Source of the DNA: Amylostereum areolatum
Lineage: Eukaryota; Basidiomycota; Agaricomycetes; Russulales; Stereaceae
DNA: 64,000 nucleotides
Direction of reading: 5' to 3'
Assembly: GCA_012932865.1 (NCBI GenBank)
Contig: SAXG01000004.1
Span: forward strand, 372,001-436,000
In this document: one piece after another, positions 46,231 through 57,257 of the stretch
Position numbering within the stretch: the stretch's first letter is position 1
Layout: each line of letters opens with the position of its first letter
Notes under the pieces: generated by a model
What the model saw: the letters and a program-made list of their open reading frames with translations, nothing else
What the model was told of the DNA's origin: nothing
Database searches by the model: none
Made by a program: the position numbers and the translations under genes

Positions 46231-46548
46231 TCGGTCATGATCGCCGCCGTTCACGCTCATGCTCTTGCTAAGTTGCTTGTTCTACTTTCACTTGTGCCAC
46301 CTCCTCTGTTGCTTGCTCGTTAAGCCCTCTATCACGCCTATCACATCCATGTCTTCTCACACCCGCGCTGTCGCCCTCGCCCCGTAACGTGCACCGACGC
46401 ATATGACCTCGCTGTTAATGGTACCGCTGATGTCTGCTCGAGCTTGATCGTGATCCTTCATTCCCCGACCTCCTCTCTCGAGCCAGCTTAGGGGCTCATG
46501 CTTCCATTGCTCTACAGTCCATCAACGACGCCCGGCACGCCCCCCAAT
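46231..46548. other. Short intergenic, convergent 3' ends
   Basis: 318 bases between the LEO1 stop and the stop of the ataxin-10 homologue. Pyrimidine-rich 3' UTR-like sequence, no gene. Confidence 0.5.
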
Positions 46549-49075
46549 CTATCTGCGCGTGGCCCCGGGCACGTCGCGCAGAATGCCTTCCTCGTCCCAT
46601 GTGCCCATAGGCTTGATAGCTTCGACGGCTGCCTGGTTCTCGGCATTCCGGTGGAGGAGATTCCGCAGCGCGAAGATCGCATGTTCGCGGAGGTCTGTGA
46701 CGTTGAACGGAACAACTCGTGTTAGATCATGAGCTGGAGCAGGCATCCAGCTGGAGAGTACACGAAGGCGCGTCCGCCTGCCGCCGTGCCCTCGGCTTCT
46801 TGTCAGAACAGGACGTCATCCCCACCGATAGCCACGCGAGGTGGTATGCATAGGCTCGGAACGATAACGGATCGGAATGGACGAGAAAGGAAGGAGGACA
46901 GGACAAAGTCGAAGGGACGGCAAAGAAGGCTGAGTAGTACGTACAGGGATTGCGTTCATCGACAACGCACAGGTTGAGAACAACGGGGATGCCCTCCGCC
47001 ATCCGTACACGATCTTGCATGGAACGGTCTTCGTGCACCAGAGCCCCGAGCAGCCGGACGAGGTCACGCTTCAGATACGCAAACCCCGTCCCGTCCGCCG
47101 CATCGGGATTCCCGACGCCTTCCGACGCCGGCCTTCTGGGATCCCCCGCGGGCTTGCCGAATTGAATTCGAGGTAGAAACACGTCCAGGAGCCGAAGGGT
47201 CTCTGCGTCCAAGGTGTATCGATGAGTACGCTCCACCCTGCACGCCAAGGGCAGGCAACACACCGAGCAAACTTTCCACAAAGCCCATGCCGTCGTCAGG
47301 ACTTCGGCATGTGGAGAATAATTGCCTTGGGTTCATTTCCGGCGCACGACTCGATATGACTGGGTTCGGAACCGTCCCCGGCTCCTCTCTTGAGTTTGAT
47401 GTTGGCTTGGAGGAGTTCAGGAGTAGTATCGCGAGGAGAGACTGGGCGACGAGCACGAGCGCGGCGCACACGGCCGGCAGCTGTAAGTCGAAGGACCCTC
47501 CATGTGTATCGCCAAGCGCCGCCCGAACGGCGCGCTGGGCGTAGCCGGACAATGCGAAAAAGCGGGCCACTAGCGGAAAACCCAGTGCGGGGCCAGGGCT
47601 CGATAAATTGCGTTTTTGCGCCGACTGGAGGTGCGAGTCGAGTAGCTTGAGGAGTGTAGTTTGCGGAGGTGCGACGGCCTCACCGGGGCTGGTGAGAGCG
47701 GTGCGTGAGAATCACCGTCAAGGCCGGACCCCGTGCGTACGTACATGTCCATGCGAACGTACAGTTCTTCGAAAAGTCCATACTCGAATAGGTTCGTGAG
47801 CAGCGTGTATCTGGTCAGTGGCCGGTTAGCTGCTTTCGGAGAATCCCTGCGGCGCATGCATACCCCAGTTCAAAGGCTTTGCCCTCGTCGGATTCCTCCG
47901 GAGCGTCCAGGAGGTGTTCTAGACGGTCCAGGAGTACGATACACATACGTGCACTTGTTGTAGCCGTGCAAAGGAGAACCCTAAGAATGGCCATCGAACC
48001 GTCAGTGGAAATGCGACCAGGACGGTTTCCGCGTTAAACGCGTTCGATTAGAATGTGGCGAACGCCAAGGAAGAAATGCTCACGCGCGGCCCCGGTCTTG
48101 TCGTACACAATTGAGTAGGAGCACAAGGACGGCGATGACGGTGCGTGGGTCGGGGGACGCGAGGAGCCGTCTGTGCTGACATTCGTTGTCAATGCGCAAT
48201 TCAAGAAAGGCGTTGATAAGACGATCACATCAGTACTGATTGCTCTTCAGGAAGAGCAAGATAAGTTCGAAGCAGTTCATTTTGTAAACTGTCGTTTGTG
48301 GTGACGATATTGGATAGCGTCTGCGTTAATATCCGTGCGACGGTATGCGCTGGGGTTGGATACATGAGCACGAAAACGAGCGATACGAAGCTAACGATAT
48401 ACGTACACGTTTCATCCTTTTCACGGGTCCACGACGTGTGAATATGCACAAGTCGGCGGATAAACGGTTCTGTTGCACTGTCAGATGTCAATGGACGCTT
48501 CAGCCCAATACCGCGACGCCGCGAATACAGCACATACAATGCATATTTCTGGTTCAGTGGTACGTCCGCGACGAGATTACGCAGCATTTTCCCGAGGCTG
48601 ACTGTAACCGCACAAAACTGACTACCTCCATCCTCGTCGTTGTCAGCGGCATTTGCGATATCGCTCCACAATTGGACTAGAGGTAGCCAAATTTCGGGCT
48701 CCTCAGAGCCCATGTGCACCCTGCGAGGAGGAGGACGAGGCTGAGCGAGCCAAGGACGCAGGTGGGCGGATAGCGGTGCGCATACCGCAACTCCTTGTCT
48801 CTTGCCAGATTGCTGGCAAGGGTTTCCAGAATATCGGACAGGAGCACGAGGTTATCGGCATTCCGGAGGTCATATGCTGAGAGAGAATCGACAAGTTGGC
48901 GGTTCCTAGGAAAGATCATTGTATAGGCCGGCAGAGGACTGGAGACCGACGCCAGGCGTTTTTCGGTGGATGGTTCTCTGCAGAATAAGCGGGTTGGAGG
49001 AGAGGGCGATGAGGATTCTTCCGACGGAAGAGTTGAAGAGCACAGAGCGCACAGCCGGTCGCAGAGCCTGATCAC
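46549..49075 (-). CDS. Ataxin-10 homologue
   Basis: Armadillo-like helical-repeat protein of the ataxin-10 family (CTR86 in budding yeast), linked to cytokinesis in fungi. The C-terminal ataxin-10 domain is clear: FAYLKRDLVRLLGALVHEDR, MQDRVRMAEGIPVVLNLCVV then DERNP, REHAIFALRNLLHRNAENQA and VEAIKPMG. Upstream exons show helical repeats: VLLSDILETLASNLARDKEL, PEIWLPLVQLWSDIANAADN, TLSNIVTTNDSLQNELLRTY, GYTLLTNLFEYGLFEELYVR. Many introns, several borders inferred. The start at 49075 (MIRLCDRLCALCS) is a guess; an earlier non-coding or short coding exon is possible. It is divergent from the Vma12-like gene with about 140 bases between starts. Confidence 0.8.
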
Positions 49076-49215
49076 AGAGCCTCACGGTACAGACAACAGG
49101 ATGGCGGAAGAGGACGACTGAAATCGCTCACCGATGATAATTGTTCGGAGACGTCGGCCCGCCCTGTTCCACGCGGCACCGCCGTCACGCTCCTCCCGAG
49201 TCCTCGACCACGACG

Positions 49216-50123
49216 ATGACACCGACAGCTAAGGTTGCGCACGCTATGGTCGATCCACTTGCTGCCGTGGAAGTATCCCTAGAATCCCAGCTGCTCGACG
49301 CGCTCAAGCCTCTTCCTGGCATCCTCCCCGAGCACTTGGACTCGCAACTCTCCCCACTCCTCTCCTCATCCCTTACCAATGAGCTCCCCCCAAATACCTC
49401 CGCACTCCTTCGCAACGGAATCCAAAGAAAACCTGTCATTCCTTACCCCATTCTCCTCTCTCTCTCAAAATGGTCTCGAACACCCGAAGGAAAAGCGGCT
49501 CTTCAAGGACACACCCCTCCCCTGGATCCTCGCGAGTACGATATGGTGGCGCTTCTAGCCGGAACGCGTACCATGCCCAACGCCAGGTTTCCCGTGCCGG
49601 AACGTTCTTTGGAACCTGCGCAGATCGCACGCCGCGAAATGAACGACCGACGCGCTATCGTCGCGGTGCTCAACGCGCTCTTGAGCGTCGACGGAGCGGG
49701 CGCTGCGGCATGGTGGGCCGCTCAACAGGTCGGCTGGAAAGACGAGTGGGTATGTGCTTATCCTCTTTGCTCCTCCGGCGTCTCACCCCGCATGCGTCAT
49801 GTTTCGATTCATAGAAAGTCATTCTTGCTCTTCTTGTCGCATCCGCGGTCGGTATCTCCGAACTTGTCCTCTACATGATCTGGGAGTCCCGCGTCAATAC
49901 TCAGAGGGACGGCACCAAACAACCTCGTCCCACCTTCGCCGCTGCCCACAAGAAGAAGCATGACGACCCGGCAGACTTGACCCCAATTGACCCCGGCGAC
50001 GCGCACGCCGGGTCGCGGGCACAAGACGGGAAGGCCATCTCACGAGCGTCCGCGCGGGCTATTCCTCCGTCCGCTCTCCGTCAACGCCCGGCGGCGCAAT
50101 CCCCAAGAAACCATGATGCATGA
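49216..50123 (+). CDS. VMA12: ER-based V-ATPase assembly factor (Vma12/TMEM199 family)
   Basis: Assists assembly of the V0 sector of the vacuolar H+-ATPase in the ER. Two exons. The first has VDPLAAVEVSLESQLLDALK, PYPILLSLSKWSR, DMVALLAGTRTM and RREMNDRRAIVAVLNALLSV. The second begins KVILALLVASAVGISELVLY, a transmembrane segment, followed by MIWESRVNTQRDGTK and a charged, disordered tail. Vma12 usually has two transmembrane helices: the AAAWWAAQQVGW segment before the intron could be part of the first. ATG at 49216 was chosen because upstream sequence (49141) is in-frame but unlike the family; 49246 is another candidate. Confidence 0.68.
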
Positions 50124-50129
50124 GCCATA

Positions 50130-50420
50130 ATGACCGCATTGTAAGTTTACCCCAACGTCTCATCGAGTCACAGTCAGATCGGTGCAACAGTCTAACCCGT
50201 GCTATTCTATCCAAGTGGACTGCTCCCGTACATCCCGCCATATGGCACCGTGCTTGTACATCCGTCTAGCGACGGCGCGCGTTGCGCCCAAGCCCGTCTA
50301 CTGGCCCGAGCCCCACTCTATTTCTCCGTCACCATCCCCGTGGATACCACGGACACGCGTAGTGGTAATCAATATGGGGTCAATGGGCAAGTTTCATCTC
50401 GATGGCGGTTGCCCCCCTGA
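50130..50420 (+). CDS. Possible small protein, two exons
   Basis: ATGACCGCATT is followed at once by a GTAAGT donor and a TATCCAAG acceptor, giving MTAFGLLPYIPPYGTVLVHP, then LYFSVTIPVDTTDTRSGNQY, stop at 50418-50420. About 75 residues. It starts six bases after the VMA12 stop and ends 38 bases before the convergent Nudix stop. No recognised domain; could be a small gene or 3' UTR of VMA12. Confidence 0.3.
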
Positions 50421-50457
50421 GCGTAGGCGGTCCTCGTCGTCCGCAGGCTGGGAAGGA

Positions 50458-51415
50458 TCACCGGTAGACGTCAAACAGCTTCATGAATAGCGAGAGGTAC
50501 CAGCCCGTTAGGCCCCATACTTCTAGCCTTCCCGCGCGCCCGCCGCCAATTTCATCGCGTTGCTCCGGGTCATTCGCCCATGCAATCGTGTGACCGGGTA
50601 CGCGATCGGATACGTCGACAGCCCAATACGGGGTTTTGCCACGAAAGAGGTGTGTACGAAGACGCGCAGGTGCGACCATAACGGAGAAGGGCAAATGGAA
50701 GGCGTGGGCGACCTCTTGCGGGGACAACGTCAGGGAGTCCATAGAAAGCGAAGGCAGAGGACTTTCGGGGTCGACGGTGGCGTCGCGGGACTGCGCAGAG
50801 TGTACGAATCCCTACGTATCCAAACTGTAAACGGCAGGGTGGTGTCTTGCATGAGAGAACTCACGACGTACGACCAAACTCGTAGGCCCCCCAGGGATAA
50901 TTCGGGTGGGAAGATCTGACCCAGAATTTCGATCTGGCTGGAATTAATGCCGAGCTCTTCGTCTGTTTCTCGTATTGCGCCAGCTTCGAAATCCACATCG
51001 GTCTATTTCATACATGCCGTACGCGTTTCAATCGTCAGAAGAGTCACGATGAGGGGATATGAGCGAGAGAGGAGATATGAAACTCACAGGATCTACCCGT
51101 CCACCTGGAAAGCTGGAACGGCGGACGATGAACACTCTTTTGGAAAGGAAGGCAGAAGCGTACCTACCTCACCTCTCCTGAATGTGTCCTCAAACGGTTT
51201 CCGCGAACCTGAAGGAGGATTCCGGGGACATTGCCCACGTTGCAGAGAGGAATGAGAACTGCTGCATGTGTTTCAGCAGAGTTGGGGGTAAAGCCGTGGG
51301 TTTCGGCGTGTTTGGCGAGAGCGGAGCGAATAGCGTTGAGGGCGTTACGAGTAAGCGGTTTAGAGAATAAGGGGTGCAATGGGTTGGGGGCGGAGAGGAT
51401 ACGATGAGGGAACAT
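50458..51415 (-). CDS. PCD1: Nudix hydrolase, peroxisomal CoA pyrophosphatase type
   Basis: Cleaves the diphosphate of CoA or its derivatives. N-terminal part: LTRNALNAIRSALAKHAETH, AVLIPLCNVGNVPGILLQVR, LRTHSGE leading into the expected SFPGG region. Nudix box: DFEAGAIRETDEELGI, with RE..EE present. Then QIEILGQIFPPELSLGGLRV and, in the last exon, LSPQEVAHAFHLPFSVMV, THLFRGKTPYWAVDV and VWGLTGWYLSLFMKLF. Order and size (about 270 residues) match fungal PCD1 / NUDT8-like enzymes. No clear C-terminal SKL signal (it ends FDVYR), so a peroxisomal site is not shown. Divergent from the BRAP2 homologue. Confidence 0.8.
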
Positions 51416-51606
51416 GCTGGGTGACCGGTCGGCGGTGACCGTGGGTCGTGGCTGCTCGCCGCTCGGCGATGGCTGGCGGACAAGACGGCGGCGGTGAGGG
51501 ACCTCGAGCCGGGCCGTTCATCGCCGCCACCATCTCAAGTCGACTCTGACGACTAACCGACGTGGTGACCTGCAACGACTCGGACCAGGATGCAGACAAC
51601 ATCGCA
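51416..51606. promoter_or_regulatory. Divergent promoter, PCD1 / ETP1
   Basis: 191 bases between divergent start codons. No TATA box or CACGTG motif. Assigned by position. Confidence 0.35.
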
Positions 51607-53694
51607 ATGAAGGCCTATCATATTCGCATATCCCTTGACCCCAAACCTGTACTGTCAAGATCTCACCCACAGCCCTCGGACGATTTCACTCCCACGTCCA
51701 TTTGGCAGCACCTCCCGTCCCACCCGCCCAAACACAAACGCACTCGCTCCGCTTACAAGCTCCCTTACACCCCACAACCACCCTCGAGCACACACGGGGA
51801 CTACAGATACGGAAATATTCGAGTGGACTGGGTCGACTTCGACAATATGAGCACGATGGTGAAAGAGAAGGGGCAGCTCGCACGAGGTACGTGAGTCTCG
51901 TCCTTTGTCTGTATGCCTGCTTTCCTCTGTATTGAAGGAGCACCGCTATATAGGGACTGCCATCGCCAGCTTTACCTCGCATACACGCACCAAGTCGGGC
52001 TCGACGAATCTACCGGAAGGCGTGGTTCACGTTTACCGCGAAGCGGCGAAGAACCCTAGCCTGGACCCGGAGTCCTCCTCGTCTGCAGATGCTCATCGTG
52101 TCCTCGTCGATGGTGCCGATACTGAAGGAATCATGCTCGGCGTCCTGGCCGTTCCTTCCTGGATGACCCCCTCCGATTTCCTGGCCTTTGTCGCACCCGC
52201 TCAGGAAGGCATGGCTCACCTACGAATGATCAGGTGGGCTTCTTTAGTGGCGCTTCTGTCGTTTATGTTACCGACTTGGGTCTTTCCAGAGACTCAGCGC
52301 CAAACCGTTCCATCGTGCTCATCAAGTTCCGGAAGGAAGAGGATGCGCTCGAGTTTGCCGAAGCGTACAACGGCAAGAACTTCAACTCCATGGAGGTGCG
52401 CCTTTCGTGGGCTTGTATCGTAGACGTTTTCTCACTCGTAGTCAGCCAGAAACATGCCATGTTGTCCGCGTTGCCTTTGTGAGCATCGACACAGACGATT
52501 TTCTGTCGCTCAGTATCGCCCGCCTCGGGACCGCCCAAGCACCCGCGTATGAGTTACCGACATGTCCCGTGTGCCTCGAGCGTATGGACTCCGCGGTGAC
52601 AGGCCTTGTGACCGTCCCATGCTCGCATACCTTCCACTGTACTTGCCTCAGCAAATGGGGTGACAGTCGGTGAGTCCGTCTTTCACCCCGCCACCTCCCT
52701 AACTGACTTGACACCCTCAAGGTGCCCCGTCTGCCGTTACTCCCAAACACTGCGTACTTCACATCCTACTTCAAGCACGCGGCCCTCGGTGCCAATCCCT
52801 TTTGCTGACCCGTCTACGCCCGCGATGTCTACCTGCGCCGATTGCGCCTCTACCACCAACCTCTGGATCTGCCTCATATGCGGAAACATCGGATGCGGAC
52901 GGTACGGGGCCGCCCATGCCCACGCACACTATACCAAAACAACACATCTGTACGCCCTCGAGCTCGAGACGCAACGTACATGGGACTACGCAAGCGATCA
53001 ATATGTACACCGGCTTATCCAGAACAAGGCCGATGGCAAGCTCGTGGAACTGCCCTCCGCGTCCATGGCCTCCTCCGCTACCTCCTCCACATCAAACGGT
53101 GCCGGGGGGCCGAGCGCGGCCGATGCGCTCACCGCTGAGAAAATCGAGGCGATCGGAATCGAGTACTCGTATCTTTTGTCCTCGCAGCTGGACACCCAGC
53201 GGGCGTATTACGAGGAACAACAACGCGCTCTCCAAGCACGCGTCGACGAACTTGCACGCGCAGTAGCAGCCCTGGGCGATGCGTCTGCACGCGAACGCGA
53301 GGCACGAGGGCGGGCGGAGGCAGAGGCAGCGCGATCGGCAGAGCTGGAGCGCGACCGTGTGCGCGCCGAGAAGAAGGCGGAAAAACTCGCCGAGCTCGCA
53401 CGTAGGCTGGAGAAAGAGCTCAAGGACGAGCGGGCCGTGGGCGCAGGACTGTTGAAGAACCTTGAGGCTGCGCGTGCGCGCGCAGAGGCGGCGGATAGCG
53501 AACGTACGAAGTTTACCCAGCACGTGAAGGAGCTTGAAGATCAAGTGCGGGACGTGATGTTCTTCTTAGAGGCGCGTACAAAGATAGAGGAGGGCGATGG
53601 TGCGGTCGCGGAAGCTGCAGGTGGATCAATCGAGGTCGCCACTCCCCCACCGAATCCCCTACAGCCAGGAGGAAAGAAAAAGAAAAAGAGATGA
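51607..53694 (+). CDS. ETP1: BRAP2/ETP1-type RING ubiquitin ligase
   Basis: Cytosolic E3-type protein of the BRCA1-associated-protein-2 family (yeast Etp1, ethanol tolerance). In order: BRAP2 N-terminal domain (LGVLAVPSWMTPSDFLAFVA, then SIVLIKFRKEEDALEFAEAY and GKNFNSME); RING finger CPVCLERMDSAVTGLVTVPC SHTFHC..C...W with CPVCRY; UBP-type zinc finger CADCASTTNLWICLICGNIG CGRY followed by AHAHYTKTTHLYALELETQR and WDYASDQYVHRL; then a long Ala/Arg/Glu coiled coil (53200-53580) and a basic tail GGKKKKKR. All zinc ligands are present. Five introns. Start at the second of two nearby ATGs, MKAYHIRI, because the family begins there. Confidence 0.9.
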
Positions 53695-53913
53695 TCCTTG
53701 TACGATGGTGTACCGTGTCGCTCGTGATTGTGTTCACGAGATAGAGTCAAATGTATTATATACTACCGTGCTGTTTGTAAAACCGTGAAAAGTTGAGTGA
53801 AATTGCGAGGATATGACAAGGATGATCAGAATGCGACGGCTCGGTTCATACAGATAGCCAGTTGGACGTAAGTAGTGTAAGTATGTGAAGTGGTACAGTT
53901 AGGGTGAGTGCAA
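53695..53913. other. Short intergenic, convergent 3' ends
   Basis: 219 bases between two stop codons, AT-rich, no gene. Confidence 0.5.
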
Positions 53914-56900
53914 TCACAGCCCTTCGAAAAAGCTCAGATCTTGCGCGGACAGCCCCCCCACTCCCTTGCTCGGGGTAGAAGTGAGGGTGGAACGCTGAGC
54001 CATAGGTGGCGGCGACTTAATGACGCCTATTGTGAGACCACTACCCGATAGCATGGCTAGGGGAATCGATTCCGGTGTATAAGACTTCGGCGGAGGTGAG
54101 AGTATGGGCTTCACACCTGGCGGAGGAGGGAGCAAGGGAGGTGGCGGAACCACCCCTGCTGGACGTGGAGCCGGAGCTGCTAGTGTAGTTTTCGTAAACG
54201 GTGCAAGTGGGAATGAAAACGGAACTTCGGCGGGGGGCGACCCGCCAAATATGTCCCTATTGAGCAAAACCCCTGCGGGCGGGGGTGGTGGAGGGGGTGG
54301 GGAGAGCGTTGGGGGTGTCGGGGAAAGCGGTGCAGGCCATCGTCCTGGCCGAGCAGCGGCCTTCTCGAGAAGATTGGCTGCCTTGTCGTGACTTCTGGAT
54401 ACAGATAGTGTAGATTCTGGGATTGGGGCAGGGTCGTCGACCAATGTACCCAATCCGGATTGGTTCGATGGTGCAGCGGGCGGTGGAGGGAGGGCCTCTG
54501 GTAGGGGAGAAGCTGGTGCCGGCCATCTTCCAGGTCTAGCCGCTGCATTTACCACAAGGTTGAGCGTGCTTTGGTGATCCGCTCGTGCGCCGCGACGACG
54601 TTCAGCTAACGATACTGGAGGAGCGGGTAGGGTCGGTTTGGGCGGTGCTCGGGGTGGGAATGTACTCGACCTTGATAGTACAGGGGGCACCTGGGGCGCA
54701 GGTGCGGAAATGAAGTCGTCGAAGTCACCAAACAAGGATGCAGAAGGCGGTTGCTGCGTCGCGTGGTTCGTGGATAGGACATGGTTGAAGAGGGACTGCT
54801 CGCTGCTTCTGGAACCTTGGTTACCTGTCGATGAAGATGGCTGAGCGTCGGAAGAAAGGAAGTCAGAGAAGTCGTCGTCGTCAAAGGCCACTGTTGACGC
54901 CTGAACACGGCCGGGTTGGGGCACAGCAAAGGACGAGGAGAGGGGTATGGCGGGTGGTGGAAGAGCGGTGGGAAAAGAGGCGGTGTTTGGTACGATCGAC
55001 TTTTGCGATACCAATCTCGAAGGCGCGAGCAGGGTAGGCACCATTGGAGAACCTGACGGTCCGGAAGGAGGGGGCGGGAAGTTGACGGACCCCATGTCCA
55101 TTTGTGAGAAGATCGAGGCGGCGGGTTGAGGGACAGGTCTTCGCCGATTTGCTTGTGATGGTGGCGGTGACACAGAACTGACTGGCCGAGAAGACGGCGC
55201 CTGGGATGCAAACGGGGAGGGCGAGGGAGAAGATTTTCCGGAGTAGCCGGGCTCCAAAACATCGAATGATGAAGAGGTGTTCGCAGACTGCGTTGGCGAT
55301 TTGGTCTTCACTGAGGGCGATGGACTTGATACGGAGGGCGGCGGAGGAAGCAAAGGTGGTAGTTTCCCCGTGAATGGTTTGCTCGCGATCATGTTCTCTA
55401 AGCCTCGTAGCTGTGGATCAGAAGAAGTCTCCCCATCGCCATCGGCAGCGCTCGGTACGAGATCAGACAAAAATTCTAGATCATCTGTGGATAACGCCAA
55501 TGAGTTACGCGTCGAGGAGGATGCGCTGCTCGTGCGGGAGAATCGATTGAAGAAGCGGGACACAGCAGACGGTGCTTGACTGGGAGGAGGAGCGTCCTTT
55601 AAAATTGGTTCAAACGATGATATTCCCCCTTCGGAGTAACTGGCGGGGGAAGTCTGCGAAAGACTTGGTATAGGAGCCACTGGGAAGGATGGGGACGGGG
55701 CGGAGGTCGTTGGAGAGGTGATCCTCGTGATACTAGAAGAGGTGGACCTGACGCTGTCGACGCTGGAGCGCGCGAGGACAGCATTGTTGTCTGGGCTTTC
55801 TTGCACAGGCGACGATACTTTGGTAGGAGATTCCTTCGATATACTGGATGTCCGCCTGTTCCAGATGCTGGCGAGCAAACCGCCACCAGGTTTCTTAGTC
55901 TTCTCGTCATCCACCCTCTCGTTCTCCTCTTTTTCGACTATCCTCCATCCTACAGGTACCTCATCCTTGACCACATCGGCACGAGACTTGACAGATGTCT
56001 CCCAAGCAGTGGATCCCTTAGCGGCTAAGAACGTGGACATGGGGCTGCTCCTCGCTAGTGTGGCGTTTCGAGAAAGTTTGATGGCGTTGGACATGGCTTT
56101 CACGGTGAAGCTCTTAGTAAAAGGTGTCAAATGAGGCAATTCCATCGCGGGTATATACCGAACGAGTAACGCCTCCCTACACGCCAATCAGTTACGTCTG
56201 TGATGCATGGAACGACCGATGATAGGCAACTTACAAGCCATCAACTCCGTCCATACCAGTGTGCCATTTCGTCTGCCAGTCTGGTGTGTCACGAGAGGAA
56301 GTAGATTCTGGCCAAGCAAGTTCGGACAGCTCATCCACCTGCCGAAGAATATTGCTGAGGAGCTCCGGGGGCTATTCGGGTTATTACCTCGAGGTAGAAA
56401 TGGAACGGAGAGGTTGACGGAACTCACCACCATCCTGTCCATGACCTCCTTTTGCCGCCTCGCCTCCTCCCATTCGTCCACCTTCTGCCCTTCGACCGGT
56501 GAAGATGCACGTTCTCTTGATGCAGTCCACGCAGAACCCCAATCGTCGGCAGTGTCACCAGAGAATTTAGGCGACGAATCAGTCCAAGGCGGGTCTATTG
56601 ACGCTGCAGATGCGTCGGCGAATGTACCGAAAGCATCGGGGCTGGGTGGGCGCGAAGTTGAAGAGGGCGATGGTGCGGGGGGTACGGAAGAGTCGCGTTC
56701 ATCAGGTTGTACTGTCAGGTCTACAACAACTTCTTTCCTATCAGTGGGAGATTCCGGTTGGGGAAGGGAAGATGTTGCAGTGTCGTCATCTAGAGGTAGT
56801 CCTGGTCCGGGAATGTCAACAGAGTTCGAGGATTGTGAGCGACCCAATGGGATGTCCTCGTACGGGTTCGCAGAGGACCACGGCACAGTCGATGAAGACG

Positions 56901-57099
56901 GCTGAGACCATATAGAGCCTTGTGTGTCAGGAGGGTCGTCCCACCCGAGTGCGGGCCCTGTGGACCACGAGGGTACAGCGAGGTCGGCCTCCTCTTCTTC
57001 CGGAGAGGCGCTTGCGGAGGAATGCCAGGTTGTATGGGGGGTATGGCTGATGGTCGACGGTGCGGGGTCTCCCCACGCATTTCCCCAGACATCGTCCAT
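53914..57099 (-). CDS. Large disordered protein with DFxDF-type trafficking motifs
   Basis: Family not recognised. Starts MDDVWGNAWGDPAPST. Exon 1 is Asp/Ser/Pro-rich with DAFGTFAD and DDWGSAW. Exon 2 has PPELLSNILRQVDELSELAW and DWQTKWHTGMDGVDG. The long last exon begins with a folded part LEALLVRYIPAMELPHLTPF then TKSFTVKAMSNAIKLSRNA, and EVPVGWRIVEKEENE, then over 600 residues of proline-rich disordered sequence with short acidic-Phe motifs DDDFSDFLSSD, LFGDFDDFIS and DLSFFEGL (C-terminus), plus two repeats AARPGRWPAPxSPLPEALPP. Such motifs bind clathrin adaptor ear domains in trafficking accessory proteins; a role with AP-1/GGA is inferred. Introns near 56420 and 56190. Confidence 0.65.
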
Positions 57100-57257
57100 C
57101 GTCGACGGTGAATCTTGAAAAGTTGGAACGGGTCGAGAGCCCCGCCGACAGTGAGAGCAAGTCAGAGGAATAGTCACGTGACCCACGGGCGGCCTGGAAT
57201 AGGTTTAGTTAGCAGTGGGGTTTCACAGCGCTCGCTGCCTCGTCTTCGCCCTCGCCC
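57100..57257. promoter_or_regulatory. Divergent promoter with CACGTG box, DFxDF gene / STE50
   Basis: 158 bases between divergent ATGs, with the palindrome TCACGTGA at 57174-57181 near the centre. Confidence 0.45.

Noticed and set aside
45690..46238. Serine-rich minus-strand frame
   Set aside because: Antisense shadow of the acidic/basic LEO1 C-terminus.
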